Origin: Ramlibacter sp.
Lineage (GTDB): Bacteria; Pseudomonadota; Gammaproteobacteria; Burkholderiales; Burkholderiaceae_C
Length of the DNA stretch: 64,000 bases
Direction of reading: 5' to 3'
Assembly: GCA_019635415.1 (NCBI GenBank)
Contig: JAHBZN010000002.1
Coordinates: 62,001 to 126,000 of the forward strand
The notes below the pieces were generated by a model, which saw only the letters and a program-made list of their open reading frames with translations, did not search any database and had not been told where the DNA came from. Below, piece by piece: positions 1-7,842 of this stretch. Every line of letters starts with the position of its first letter. Within the stretch, counting starts at the first letter, position 1. Both the position numbers and the translations under genes were made by a program.

Positions 1-1
1 C

Positions 2-529
2 CCAGTGGGCATCATGGGGCTGGGCGTCCTGGGCGAGCGCGTGGCACGCGCCGTTGCGCAGTTCGACTTTCCGGTCAACGGCTGGAGCCGTTCACCCAGG
101 GCGCTGGACGGCGTGCGCGGCTTTGCTGGCGAACCGGAGTTCGATGCGTTCCTGGCGGCCTCGCGGGTGCTGGTGTGCCTGCTGCCGCTGACGCCGCAGA
201 CCGAAGGCATCCTGAACCGCCGCACCTTGTCCCGGCTGCTGCCTGGCGGCTACCTCATCAACGTGGCTCGTGGCGCCCATCTGGTGGACGAGGACCTGCT
301 GGCCCTGCTCGATGACGGGCATCTGGCCGGTGCCACGCTGGATGTCTTCCGCACCGAGCCCCTGCCGGCGGAGCATCCGTTCTGGCGGCACCCCCGGATC
401 ACCGTGACCCCTCACACCTCGGCACGCACGCTGCGCGAGGAAACCATCGCCCAGATCGCGGGCAAGATTCACGCCCTTGAGCGCGGAGAACCCATTGCCG
501 GTGTGGTTGACCCCGTGCGGGGATACTAG
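2..529 (+). CDS. 2-hydroxyacid dehydrogenase, GhrA-like (5' end cut by window)
   Basis: This is the C-terminal ~175 residues of a D-isomer-specific 2-hydroxyacid dehydrogenase, an NAD(P)H-dependent reductase of 2-oxoacids such as glyoxylate or hydroxypyruvate. The window opens at the Rossmann glycine motif (GIMGLGVLGERVA), so the N-terminal substrate domain lies outside. The family catalytic trio is visible: Arg in NVARGAHLVDEDLL, Glu in RTEPLPAEHPFW and His in VTPHTSART. The EHPFW and HPRITVTPHTSA wording fits the GhrA group better than SerA; that subgroup call is inference. It ends 8 bp before the HMG-CoA lyase start, so the two are probably co-transcribed. Confidence 0.9.
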   Translation, partial: PVGIMGLGVLGERVARAVAQFDFPVNGWSRSPRALDGVRGFAGEPEFDAFLAASRVLVCLLPLTPQTEGILNRRTLSRLLPGGYLINVARGAHLVDEDLLALLDDGHLAGATLDVFRTEPLPAEHPFWRHPRITVTPHTSARTLREETIAQIAGKIHALERGEPIAGVVDPVRGY

Positions 530-537
530 GAGCCATC

Positions 538-1446
538 ATGCCTTTGCCATCCAGAGTCAAAATCGTCGACGTGGGTCCCCGCGACGGCCTGCAGAACGAA
601 AAGCAGCCGGTGTCGGCCGAGGTCAAGATCGGCCTCGTGCACCGGCTGCAGGACGCCGGCCTCATGAACATCGAGGTCACCAGTTTTGTCAGTCCCAAGT
701 GGGTGCCCCAGATGGCCGACAACGCCGAGGTCATGGCAGGCATCCAGCGCAAGGCCGGCGTGCGCTATTCGGTGCTGACCCCCAACATGAAGGGGTTCGA
801 GGCGGCCGTTGCGTCACATCCCGACGAGATCGTGGTGTTCGGCGCGGCCAGCGAGGCCTTCAGCCAGAAGAACATCAACTGCTCGATTGCCGAGAGCATC
901 GAGCGCTTCGCCCCCGTGGTGGCGGCGGCTCGGGAGCAAGGCATTCACGTGCGCGGCGCGATCTCGTGCACCGTGGGCTGCCCCTACGAGGGGGAGATCC
1001 CACCCGAGCGCGTCGAACTCGTGGCCCGGCTCATGAAGCAGATCGGGGTGCAACATGTGGGCGTGGCGGACACCATCGGCGTGGGCACGCCGCGCAAGGT
1101 GCAGCGGGCCATGGAAGCGGCCTTGAAACACTATGGGCTGGACGACGTTTCCGGCCATTTCCATGACACCTATGGGCAGGCATTGTCCAACACGCTGGCC
1201 GCCCTGGAGATGGGCGTGTGGCAGTACGACACGTCGTCCGCCGGGCTGGGCGGCTGCCCTTATGCGAAGGGCGCCACGGGCAACGTGGCGACCGAGGACG
1301 TGGTCTACATGCTCGACGGCATGGGCATCGACACCGGCATCGACCTCGAAAAGCTCGTGGACGCCGGCGCCTACATCAGCGCCGAGCTGGGCCGCAAGCC
1401 GAACTCGCGTGCGGCCACGGCGCTGCTCAACAAGCGGCAGGGCTGA
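538..1446 (+). CDS. mvaB: hydroxymethylglutaryl-CoA lyase
   Basis: This enzyme cleaves 3-hydroxy-3-methylglutaryl-CoA to acetyl-CoA and acetoacetate, the last step of leucine breakdown. The 302-residue product has the usual length for bacterial HMG-CoA lyases. Residues 12-21 (VGPRDGLQNE) hold the catalytic Arg-Asp of the TIM-barrel DRE family, GHFHDTYGQ near 206-214 carries the metal-binding His pair, and GLGGCPYAKGATGN near 236-249 is the HMG-CoA lyase signature with catalytic Cys at about 240. The ATG follows aggagccatc, a good ribosome site. Other leucine/isovalerate genes are not in view. Confidence 0.96.
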   Translation: MPLPSRVKIVDVGPRDGLQNEKQPVSAEVKIGLVHRLQDAGLMNIEVTSFVSPKWVPQMADNAEVMAGIQRKAGVRYSVLTPNMKGFEAAVASHPDEIVVFGAASEAFSQKNINCSIAESIERFAPVVAAAREQGIHVRGAISCTVGCPYEGEIPPERVELVARLMKQIGVQHVGVADTIGVGTPRKVQRAMEAALKHYGLDDVSGHFHDTYGQALSNTLAALEMGVWQYDTSSAGLGGCPYAKGATGNVATEDVVYMLDGMGIDTGIDLEKLVDAGAYISAELGRKPNSRAATALLNKRQG

Positions 1447-1451
1447 ATACC

Positions 1452-1955
1452 GTGTGCGGCAGTGAATTGCAGGCCCTGCCAGAAAGCGTTCAGCGCGTGG
1501 CGCGGCTGCTTCAGGACAAGGGCCATCCGAACGCTCCCGTGATGCTTGACGATGCTGCGCGAACCGCGCAGCAGGCGGCCGACGCCCTGGGCATCGCGGT
1601 GGGCCAGATTGCCAAGAGCATCATCTTTCGTCGCAAGTCCGATGACGTGGCGGTGCTGGTGATCGCCTCGGGTGACCGGCGCGTGGACGAGAAGAAAGTG
1701 GAGGCTCTGGTGGGCAAGACCGGCCGGGCAGATGCGGATTTCGTGAGGGCGCGCACGGGTTACGCCATCGGGGGCGTGCCGCCGCTGGCGCATGCCACGC
1801 CGCCCGTGACCCTGATCGACCGGGAGCTGTTCCGGTTCGAAGAAATCTGGGCGGCGGCGGGGCACCCGCACAGCGTGTTCCGGATGGCGCCCGCCGACCT
1901 CGAAAAGCTGACCGGCGCACCGGTGGCTGATGTGGCACAGGTGCCGGCAGCATGA
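1452..1955 (+). CDS. YbaK/EbsC-type aminoacyl-tRNA deacylase
   Basis: A 167-residue single-domain protein of the YbaK/ProX superfamily, whose members hydrolyse mischarged tRNAs in trans (for example Cys-tRNA-Pro or Ala-tRNA-Pro). The frame stays open upstream inside the HMG-CoA lyase gene, but homology-like sequence begins only after that stop, so I chose the GTG at 1452, 5 bp after it. VGQIAKSIIFR holds the conserved Lys of the family, and GYAIGGVPPLAHATPP is the typical substrate-pocket loop. The downstream gene overlaps by 4 bp (ATGA), indicating translational coupling. Which tRNA it edits cannot be told. Confidence 0.88.
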   Translation: MCGSELQALPESVQRVARLLQDKGHPNAPVMLDDAARTAQQAADALGIAVGQIAKSIIFRRKSDDVAVLVIASGDRRVDEKKVEALVGKTGRADADFVRARTGYAIGGVPPLAHATPPVTLIDRELFRFEEIWAAAGHPHSVFRMAPADLEKLTGAPVADVAQVPAA

Positions 1956-2194
1956 GCGTTGCTACGCAATTAATAGCAAAACATGACCATCTGGCAAGGG
2001 CTACAGGCCAGATGGTGCCTTCGCCCTGCATTTCGGTCTGCCGCATGAACGCGCAGACGACCTGGTGCGAGGGCTGCTTGCGCAGCCTGGAAGAGATCGC
2101 CGGCTGGAGCCGTCTTGATGATGCTGGCAAGCGCATCATCTGGGACCGGATCGCCCAGCGGGCCCGTGCCGTCGTGGAAGCCTCCTCGCCATGA
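1952..2194 (+). CDS. DUF1289 small cysteine protein
   Basis: An 80-residue product. Its conserved core, PSPCISVCRMNAQTTWCEGCLRSLEEIAGW followed by a WDRIAQR tail in the natural sequence (quoted here only as CxxxC and CxGC motifs), is the DUF1289 signature: two Cys pairs, possibly a metal knuckle, of unknown function. The first ~20 codons come from a dispersed 49-bp repeat at 1961-2009. Without them the protein would start at the ATG at 2012 and be 60 residues, nearer the usual family size. ATG 1952 overlaps the previous stop as ATGA and the next gene starts inside this stop (ATGA at 2191), so it sits in a tightly coupled operon. Confidence 0.85.
   Translation: MSVATQLIAKHDHLARATGQMVPSPCISVCRMNAQTTWCEGCLRSLEEIAGWSRLDDAGKRIIWDRIAQRARAVVEASSP
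1961..2009 (+). repeat. Dispersed 49-bp element, copy 1 (in DUF1289 gene)
   Basis: It starts GCTACGCAATTAATAGC and ends GGGCTACAGGCC. TTGCTA/TAGCAA and ATCTGGC/GCCAGAT form two small inverted repeats across it. In the host gene it is read as VATQLIAKHDHLARATG, in the same frame as copies 3, 4, 6, 7 and 8. Confidence 0.85.
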
Positions 2195-2835
2195 AGCAGA
2201 TCACGTTCTACCTGGACTTCATCTCGCCCTATGCCTATCTGGCGTTCGAGCACCTGCCCGCGGCGCTGGAGGGACTGAGCTACAGCGTGCGTTACCGGCC
2301 GGTGCTGTTTGCCGGCCTGCTCCAACACCATGGCCAGCTGGGGCCTGCCGAAATTCCCGGCAAGCGCGACTGGACCTACCGGCAGGTGCTGTGGCTGGCG
2401 CGCGAGCACAGCATCCCGATGCAGATGCCGGCCGCCCATCCCTTCAACCCCCTGGCGCTGCTGCGGCTGGCGCTGGCCTGCACCGAAGGGGGCGAGCCCA
2501 ACCGCCATGTGTGCGAAACGGTGTTCCGCCATGTCTGGCAGGGCGGCGCAGACGCCACGGACCCACAGCGGCTGGAGGCACTGGCTGCGGCGCTGCCCGT
2601 GGTGCGTGAAGCATCAGGCGAAGCCGTCAAGAACCAGTTGCGCGCCAACACCGAAGAGGCCGTGGCAGAGGGCCTGTTTGGCGTGCCTACCCTGGCGCTG
2701 GACGGCAAACTCTTCTGGGGGTTCGACGCGCTGGCCATGTTGCGCAGCAACATGGAAGGTGATGCCTGGTTCGACGGCGCCTGGCATGAAGCCGCCGAGC
2801 GGCCTGCGGCGGTGGTGCGCCACGCGCCACGCTGA
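2191..2835 (+). CDS. 2-hydroxychromene-2-carboxylate isomerase / DsbA-family protein
   Basis: A 214-residue thioredoxin-fold protein of the HCCA isomerase / GST-kappa group. The N-terminus ITFYLDFISPYAYLAF contains the conserved Ser-Pro-Tyr that replaces the DsbA CxxC motif, and GVPTLALDGKLFWGFDAL near the C-terminus is the family's cis-Pro and glutathione-binding region. NahD members isomerise 2-hydroxychromene-2-carboxylate in naphthalene breakdown, but no other aromatic genes are nearby, so the substrate is open. The start overlaps the DUF1289 stop by 4 bp. It is the last gene of the first operon. Confidence 0.88.
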   Translation: MKQITFYLDFISPYAYLAFEHLPAALEGLSYSVRYRPVLFAGLLQHHGQLGPAEIPGKRDWTYRQVLWLAREHSIPMQMPAAHPFNPLALLRLALACTEGGEPNRHVCETVFRHVWQGGADATDPQRLEALAAALPVVREASGEAVKNQLRANTEEAVAEGLFGVPTLALDGKLFWGFDALAMLRSNMEGDAWFDGAWHEAAERPAAVVRHAPR

Positions 2836-3060
2836 AGCGCTTCGCCATCAGGGTTCGCCCTTGGTGGTTTCAGCAGATGGGGTTGCCCCGCCTAGGTGTT
2901 TCCCCTTGATTCGCGCGGATTGGGTAAGGACCCGGTCAGGGTTCAGTTCACTGTAAGGAATCGCCGCGACAGTCCGCCGTGCATACCGTGGCTGCGGCTG
3001 CGGATTGTGTACGTGCAGTGGTTCGCCGCTGTTGTGACCGACCCCAATCGAGGAGACTTC

Positions 3061-3321
3061 ATGAAGGACGACAAAAACAGTCAAGCCTACTGGAAAGCCA
3101 CGCTCGGCCTGCTGACCAAGATTCTCATTGTCTGGTTCGTGGTGTCGTTCGGCGCGGGCATCCTGTTCGCCGACATGCTCAACAACATCAAGCTCGGAGG
3201 GTATCCACTGGGTTTCTGGTTTGCCCAACAGGGCTCCATCTACATCTTCATCGCGTTGATCTTCATCTACGCCAAGAAGATGAATGACATCGACCGTCGG
3301 TTCGACGTGCACGAAGACTGA
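3061..3321 (+). CDS. DUF4212 small subunit of sodium/solute symporter
   Basis: An 86-residue membrane protein with two predicted transmembrane segments, about residues 17-38 (TLGLLTKILIVWFVVSFGAG) and 53-73, separated by a loop and ending in a charged tail. The frame is open upstream, but ATG 3061 follows gaggagacttc and matches the family start. DUF4212 proteins are found directly before VC_2705-type solute:sodium symporters and are regarded as their small subunit. Here the symporter starts 10 bp after this stop. The 225 bp before the gene hold no other ORF that I can support and should contain its promoter. Confidence 0.9.
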   Translation: MKDDKNSQAYWKATLGLLTKILIVWFVVSFGAGILFADMLNNIKLGGYPLGFWFAQQGSIYIFIALIFIYAKKMNDIDRRFDVHED

Positions 3322-3331
3322 GGAAATCAAC

Positions 3332-5140
3332 ATGGATCTCCAAACAACCACCTATCTTGTTGTCGGTCTGAGCTTTGCGCTCTACATCGGCATCGCGGTC
3401 TGGGCGCGCGCTGGTTCCACCAGCGAGTTCTATGCCGCGGGCGGCAGCGTCCATCCCGTGATGAACGGCATGGCCACGGCAGCCGACTGGATGAGCGCCG
3501 CGTCGTTCATCTCGATGGCCGGCCTGATCTCCAACATGGGCTACGGCGGTGCGCTGTTCCTCATGGGCTGGACCGGAGGCTACGTGCTGCTGGCCATGCT
3601 GCTGGCGCCGTACCTTCGCAAGTTCGGCAAGTTCACCGTGCCCCAGTTCATTGGCGACCGCTTCTACTCGAAGTCCGCCGGTACCGTGGCCGTGCTGTGC
3701 CTGCTGGTCGCCTCCATCACCTACATCATCGGACAGATGACGGGTGTGGGCATTGCGTTCTCGCGCTTCCTGGGCGTGTCCGCCAGCACCGGCATCTATG
3801 TCGGCATGGCCATCGTGTTCGCCTACGCCGTGTTCGGCGGCATGAAGGGCATCACCTACACCCAGGTGGCGCAGTACATCGTGCTGATTCTGGCCTACAC
3901 CATCCCCGCCGTCTTCATCTCGCTGCAACTCACGGGCAACCCGCTGCCTCAGCTGGGCCTGGGTTCCGACCTGGTGGGCCACGACGTGTCGCTGCTGGCC
4001 AAGCTGGACCAGGTGGTGAGTGACCTGGGCTTTGGCAAGTACACCACGGCATTGCCGGGCAGCAAGCTCAACATGTTCATGTACACCCTGTCGCTGATGA
4101 TCGGAACCGCCGGTCTGCCGCACGTGATCATGCGATTCTTTACCGTGCCCTCGGTCAAGGACGCACGCTCGTCTGCTGGCTGGGCCCTGGTCTTCATCGC
4201 CATCCTGTACACCACGGCGCCAGCCGTGGGCGCCATGGCCAAGATGAACCTGATCCGCACCGTGACGCCGGGCGTCGTGATGAAGGACACCGACGCCTTC
4301 TCCAAGGACGCCGCCCTGGAATACGAAAAGCGTCCTGACTGGATGAAGCGCTGGGAAAAGACCGGCCTGCTGAAGTTCGAGGACAAGAATGGCGACGGCC
4401 GCATCCAGTACTACAACGACAAGACCAAGGACGCTGCGGTGCTCAAGAAGGCGGGCGATGCCGGCTGGAAGGGCAACGAGCTGACGGTCAACGCCGACAT
4501 CATCGTGCTGGCCAATCCGGAAATCGCGCTGTTGCCCGACTGGGTCATTGCGCTGGTGGCTGCGGGCGGTCTGGCCGCAGCGCTGTCCACCGCGGCGGGT
4601 CTGCTGATGGCCATCTCGTCAGCCGTCTCGCATGACCTGATCAAGGGGGTCTTCAACCCGAACATCAGCGAGAAGGGCGAGCTCATGGCCGGCAAGATCG
4701 CCATGGCCATTGCGATCGTGATCTCCGGCTGGCTGGGCTTGAATCCACCAGGGTTCGCGGCGGGTACGGTGGCGCTGGCATTCGGTATTGCCGCCAGCTC
4801 GCTGTTCCCCGCGATCATGATGGGTATCTTCAGCAAGAAGATGAACAAGGAAGGGGCCATGGCCGGCATGCTGGCAGGCCTGTTCATCACCCTGTTCTAT
4901 GTGTTCGCGCACAAGGGCCTGTTCTTCATCAAGGGGACCGAGTTCCTGGGCCTGATCGGCGGCGCCAACAGCTTCTTCGGCATCACGCCGGAAGCCTTCG
5001 GTGCGGTCGGCGCGATCGTGAACTTTGTCGTGGCCTTCCTGGTCGACAAGGTCACCAAGGAGCCGCCGGCGCACATCCAGGCCATGGTGGAGGCTGTGCG
5101 CGTGCCGCGCGGCTCCAAGCTGGTCAATGGCGCGCACTGA
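3332..5140 (+). CDS. Sodium:solute symporter, VC_2705/ActP-like
   Basis: A 602-residue member of the SSS (SLC5) family in the inner membrane, probably importing acetate or another short monocarboxylate with Na+; the substrate is inferred. The frame is open upstream, but ATG 3332 after aggaaatcaac gives the expected N-terminus LQTTTYLVVGLSFALYIGIA, the first of about 13 membrane spans. SSS landmarks include the AADWMSAASFISMAG stretch and the AALSTAAGLLMAISSAVSHD region. A hydrophilic loop near residues 345-385 contains EDKNGDGRIQYYND, which looks like an EF-hand calcium loop. The small-subunit gene lies just upstream and a terminator follows. Confidence 0.92.
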   Translation: MDLQTTTYLVVGLSFALYIGIAVWARAGSTSEFYAAGGSVHPVMNGMATAADWMSAASFISMAGLISNMGYGGALFLMGWTGGYVLLAMLLAPYLRKFGKFTVPQFIGDRFYSKSAGTVAVLCLLVASITYIIGQMTGVGIAFSRFLGVSASTGIYVGMAIVFAYAVFGGMKGITYTQVAQYIVLILAYTIPAVFISLQLTGNPLPQLGLGSDLVGHDVSLLAKLDQVVSDLGFGKYTTALPGSKLNMFMYTLSLMIGTAGLPHVIMRFFTVPSVKDARSSAGWALVFIAILYTTAPAVGAMAKMNLIRTVTPGVVMKDTDAFSKDAALEYEKRPDWMKRWEKTGLLKFEDKNGDGRIQYYNDKTKDAAVLKKAGDAGWKGNELTVNADIIVLANPEIALLPDWVIALVAAGGLAAALSTAAGLLMAISSAVSHDLIKGVFNPNISEKGELMAGKIAMAIAIVISGWLGLNPPGFAAGTVALAFGIAASSLFPAIMMGIFSKKMNKEGAMAGMLAGLFITLFYVFAHKGLFFIKGTEFLGLIGGANSFFGITPEAFGAVGAIVNFVVAFLVDKVTKEPPAHIQAMVEAVRVPRGSKLVNGAH

Positions 5141-5168
5141 GGCTTCGCGCCGAAGTCTGTTCCGACAT

Positions 5169-5190
5169 CCTGCCCGCTGAACCGGGCAGG
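5169..5190 (+). other. Short hairpin after symporter gene
   Basis: A perfect 8-bp stem (cctgcccg / cgggcagg) around the 6-nt loop ctgaac, followed by agtaaaaatgg rather than a U-run. It lies just upstream of the stronger terminator and may protect the 3' end of the symporter mRNA. Confidence 0.4.
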
Positions 5191-5201
5191 AGTAAAAATG
5201 G

Positions 5202-5234
5202 AGGCCCTGTCGGCGTCGCTGGCAGGGCCTTTTT
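5202..5234 (+). terminator. Rho-independent terminator after symporter operon
   Basis: An 8-bp stem aggccctg (5202-5209) / cagggcct (5223-5230) with a 13-nt loop, running into a T tract. It lies 61 bp after the symporter stop and separates that operon from the small membrane protein gene. Confidence 0.8.
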
Positions 5235-5287
5235 CCTGAAAGCTCTCCGTTGGCGTGTTCCGCGTCGCCGGATGATGGGAGCCCTGT

Positions 5288-5641
5288 ATGGTTTTTGATG
5301 TCAATGTTGCCCTGACGTGGATCCTCTTCCTGGCGCTGTTCCCGATGGCGTTTTTCTGGCTGCGCCGGGTCTGGCGCATCCTCATCAAGCGTGATTTTTC
5401 CGAGGTGGCGCTCAAGCGGGGCGCTCCTCCTGCCCACCCCGAGAAGTTCGCCCCGTACGAGATGGCGATCAACCTTGTGGCGGGCGTTGTGGCTGTCGTG
5501 GTGATCGTGGCCGTGCTGCTGGGCCACCTGGACTACAACACCTGGACGGCCATTGCCGGCACCACGATCTGGTGCAAGTTCTTCGCCAGCTTTGCGCTGT
5601 CGCGGCACGCGCACATGGCGGTGTCCCGCCCACGCACCTGA
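5288..5641 (+). CDS. Small inner-membrane protein of unknown function
   Basis: I do not recognise a named family. The 117-residue product has hydrophobic spans at about residues 8-27 (ALTWILFLALFPMAFFWL) and 58-79 (INLVAGVVAVVVIVAVLLG), with a basic loop between them. A third short hydrophobic stretch near 88-105 reads WTAIAGTTIWCKFFASFAL. It sits between the symporter terminator and the kinase-like exonuclease gene, 12 bp before the latter's GTG, so it may belong to the same functional module. Codon use matches its neighbours. Confidence 0.7.
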   Translation: MVFDVNVALTWILFLALFPMAFFWLRRVWRILIKRDFSEVALKRGAPPAHPEKFAPYEMAINLVAGVVAVVVIVAVLLGHLDYNTWTAIAGTTIWCKFFASFALSRHAHMAVSRPRT

Positions 5642-5653
5642 GCCGGGCCTGCC

Positions 5654-7831
5654 GTGGCGCCGAGTGCAGCCACCACCATGAAACAGAAGCACCTGCGCGC
5701 CCTGGGACTGGCCACGGCCGGCGTGGGCACCTTGCTGGGGCTGTGGCTGGTTTTCGACATCGTGCTGGTGGGCTCCACGCTGACGCCCGAGCAGCAGGTC
5801 GTGGCGGCGCAACTGCTGTGGCCCAGGCTGGCCCTGCTGGTCATGAGCTGGGCGCTGGCCGTGGCGGGCATTGCCGCAGCGATATTCTGGCTGGCCCGGC
5901 GCTACGTGGCGGCGCCGATGCGTTTGCTCGAGCATGCGCAGTCCTGGCTGACGGGTCCCGCGACGGGCGCGGAGCTGCCCGACGTGCCCGCGCATCTGCA
6001 CGCGCTGGAGCAGGTCATCCGGGAGATGGCGCACCAGCGTGACCGGTTGCGCCAGGATGTGGCCCGCGAAGTCGAGTGCGGGACCCGCCAGTTGCAGGAA
6101 GAGCGCAACCAGTTGTCTGCCTTGGTGTCCGAGCTGGCGCAGGGGGTGCTCGTATGCCGTTGGGACGGCCGCATCGTGCTCTACAACTCCCTGGCCAGCC
6201 TGGCGTTCCAGGCGCCGTCGGTCTCGAGTGGCGCCGGAGGGGGCGATGACTTCATCGGGATTGGCCGCTCGGCCTACGGCCTTTTCCGGCCGCAGTTGCT
6301 GGATCACGCGCTCGCCGAAATCCAGTTGCGGCTTCAGCGGGGCGACGCCAGCCCCGTCACGCGGTTCATGACCTTCACGCGCGGCGGGCAATTGCTGCGC
6401 GTGCAGGTGGCGCCAGTTCGCCCGGCGGCGGGCAACGATCTCATGTCCGCGCCGGACGGATTCGTGCTGATGCTGGACGACCTCACGCGGGCGCACGAGG
6501 AGGCAGCGGCCCACGATCGCAGCCTGCTGGCGCTGCATGATGAACTGCGATCCTCGCTGGACGCATTGGGTCAGGCGACCCGCTTGCTGGCGACCGCGGG
6601 CCAGGGCCCGCAGGAGCAGGGGCTGGCCCTGGCGCGCATGCGCGAGGAGATGCAGGCCATGGAGTCCCGGCTCGGTGCGCTGGCGCGCCGGGCCACGCTG
6701 GCACAGCAGACGCGTTGGCCGCTGGAGGATGTGCTGGCGGCCGACCTGCTTTCGGCCGCGCAGGCCCGGATCCAGGCGCGCTGCGGACGGCCCGTCGTGC
6801 TCGACCCTGTCGAGGATGCATTGAGGCTGAGCGTCGACAGTTTTTCGCTGCTGCAGGCGCTGGGGCATCTGTCGAAGCGGCTGGTGGACGAATTCGATGT
6901 GAAGTTCGTGACATTGCGTGTGCTGCGGGATGGTGAGCGGGTGCGCCTGGACCTGGCCTGGTCGGGCCACGCGATGAGCACCGAGACCGTGATGGCCTGG
7001 GAGATGGATGCCATGGACGAAGGCGAAACAGGGGCCTCGCTGAGCGTGCGCGACGTGGTGGCCCGGCACGGGGGCGAGCTCGGCTTCGAGCGGGACCGTG
7101 TCCGTCACGAAGCGTGTTTCCGCTGGATGCTGCCGGCCTCGCCGGCCCAGGTTGCCGGGCGGAGCGAGACCCGGTCCGAGCACCATGATTTCTCACTGTC
7201 TGCCGCCTCGCCCGGCGCGCTGACTTCGCAGGCGCAGCCCCTTTCGCTACTGGCCTACACCGTGTTCGACACCGAAGCCACCGGTCTGAACCCCTCGGAG
7301 GGCGACGAAGTGGTGCAGCTTGGCGCCGTGCGGATCGTCAACGGACAGATGCTCGCGCACGAGCGCATGGACCAGCTCGTCAATCCCGGGCGGGCGATTC
7401 CCGCCGCCGCGGTCCGCATCCACGGGATCACGCAGGAGCAGGTGGCTGGGCAGCCTCGTTTCCGTGACGTGCTTCCTTCGTTCCATGCCTTTGCCCGTGG
7501 CACGGTGCTGGTGGCCCATAACGCGGCGTTCGACATGAAGCTGCTCCAGTTGCAGGAGGCTGCCACCGGGTTGCGGTTTGATCAGCCGGTGCTTGACACC
7601 TTGCTGCTGTCCGCAGTGGCCCAGCCGCACCAGCTCTCGCATTCGCTGGACGCGCTGGCCGCCCGGTTTGGCATCGAGGTGCAAGGCCGCCACAGCGCCT
7701 TCGGGGATGCGGTCACCACGGCCCAGGTGTTTCTGCGGCTGATTCCGCTGCTGCAGGCACAGGGCATCCACACGCTGGAGGAGGCACTCGCTGCCTCCAG
7801 CAAAACCCGCTACGCCCGCGTCAGCTACTGA
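5654..7831 (+). CDS. Membrane sensor-kinase-like protein fused to DEDDh 3'-5' exonuclease
   Basis: A 725-residue protein from GTG 5654 (ATG 5678 is a possible alternative). Two membrane spans, about residues 18-42 and 55-80, are followed by a coiled linker, a PAS-like region near 150-280 and a histidine-kinase-like core. The core has HDELRSSL near residue 296, resembling an H-box, but a degenerate ATPase region. The C-terminus, about residues 535-705, is a complete DnaQ-type exonuclease: FDTEATG (Asp-x-Glu, near 539), NAAFDMKLL (Asp) and GRHSAFGDA (His and Asp, near 680-687). Similar proteins accompany SSS symporters and DUF294 proteins. Whether the kinase half is active and what the nuclease cuts are unknown. 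Confidence 0.88.
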   Translation: MAPSAATTMKQKHLRALGLATAGVGTLLGLWLVFDIVLVGSTLTPEQQVVAAQLLWPRLALLVMSWALAVAGIAAAIFWLARRYVAAPMRLLEHAQSWLTGPATGAELPDVPAHLHALEQVIREMAHQRDRLRQDVAREVECGTRQLQEERNQLSALVSELAQGVLVCRWDGRIVLYNSLASLAFQAPSVSSGAGGGDDFIGIGRSAYGLFRPQLLDHALAEIQLRLQRGDASPVTRFMTFTRGGQLLRVQVAPVRPAAGNDLMSAPDGFVLMLDDLTRAHEEAAAHDRSLLALHDELRSSLDALGQATRLLATAGQGPQEQGLALARMREEMQAMESRLGALARRATLAQQTRWPLEDVLAADLLSAAQARIQARCGRPVVLDPVEDALRLSVDSFSLLQALGHLSKRLVDEFDVKFVTLRVLRDGERVRLDLAWSGHAMSTETVMAWEMDAMDEGETGASLSVRDVVARHGGELGFERDRVRHEACFRWMLPASPAQVAGRSETRSEHHDFSLSAASPGALTSQAQPLSLLAYTVFDTEATGLNPSEGDEVVQLGAVRIVNGQMLAHERMDQLVNPGRAIPAAAVRIHGITQEQVAGQPRFRDVLPSFHAFARGTVLVAHNAAFDMKLLQLQEAATGLRFDQPVLDTLLLSAVAQPHQLSHSLDALAARFGIEVQGRHSAFGDAVTTAQVFLRLIPLLQAQGIHTLEEALAASSKTRYARVSY

Positions 7832-7842
7832 ACCTGCGTCGT

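Noticed and set aside
4619..7186. An 855-codon open frame on the minus strand
   Set aside because: It is complementary to the symporter and exonuclease genes and has the low-complexity Arg/His/Gln composition of high-GC antisense frames.
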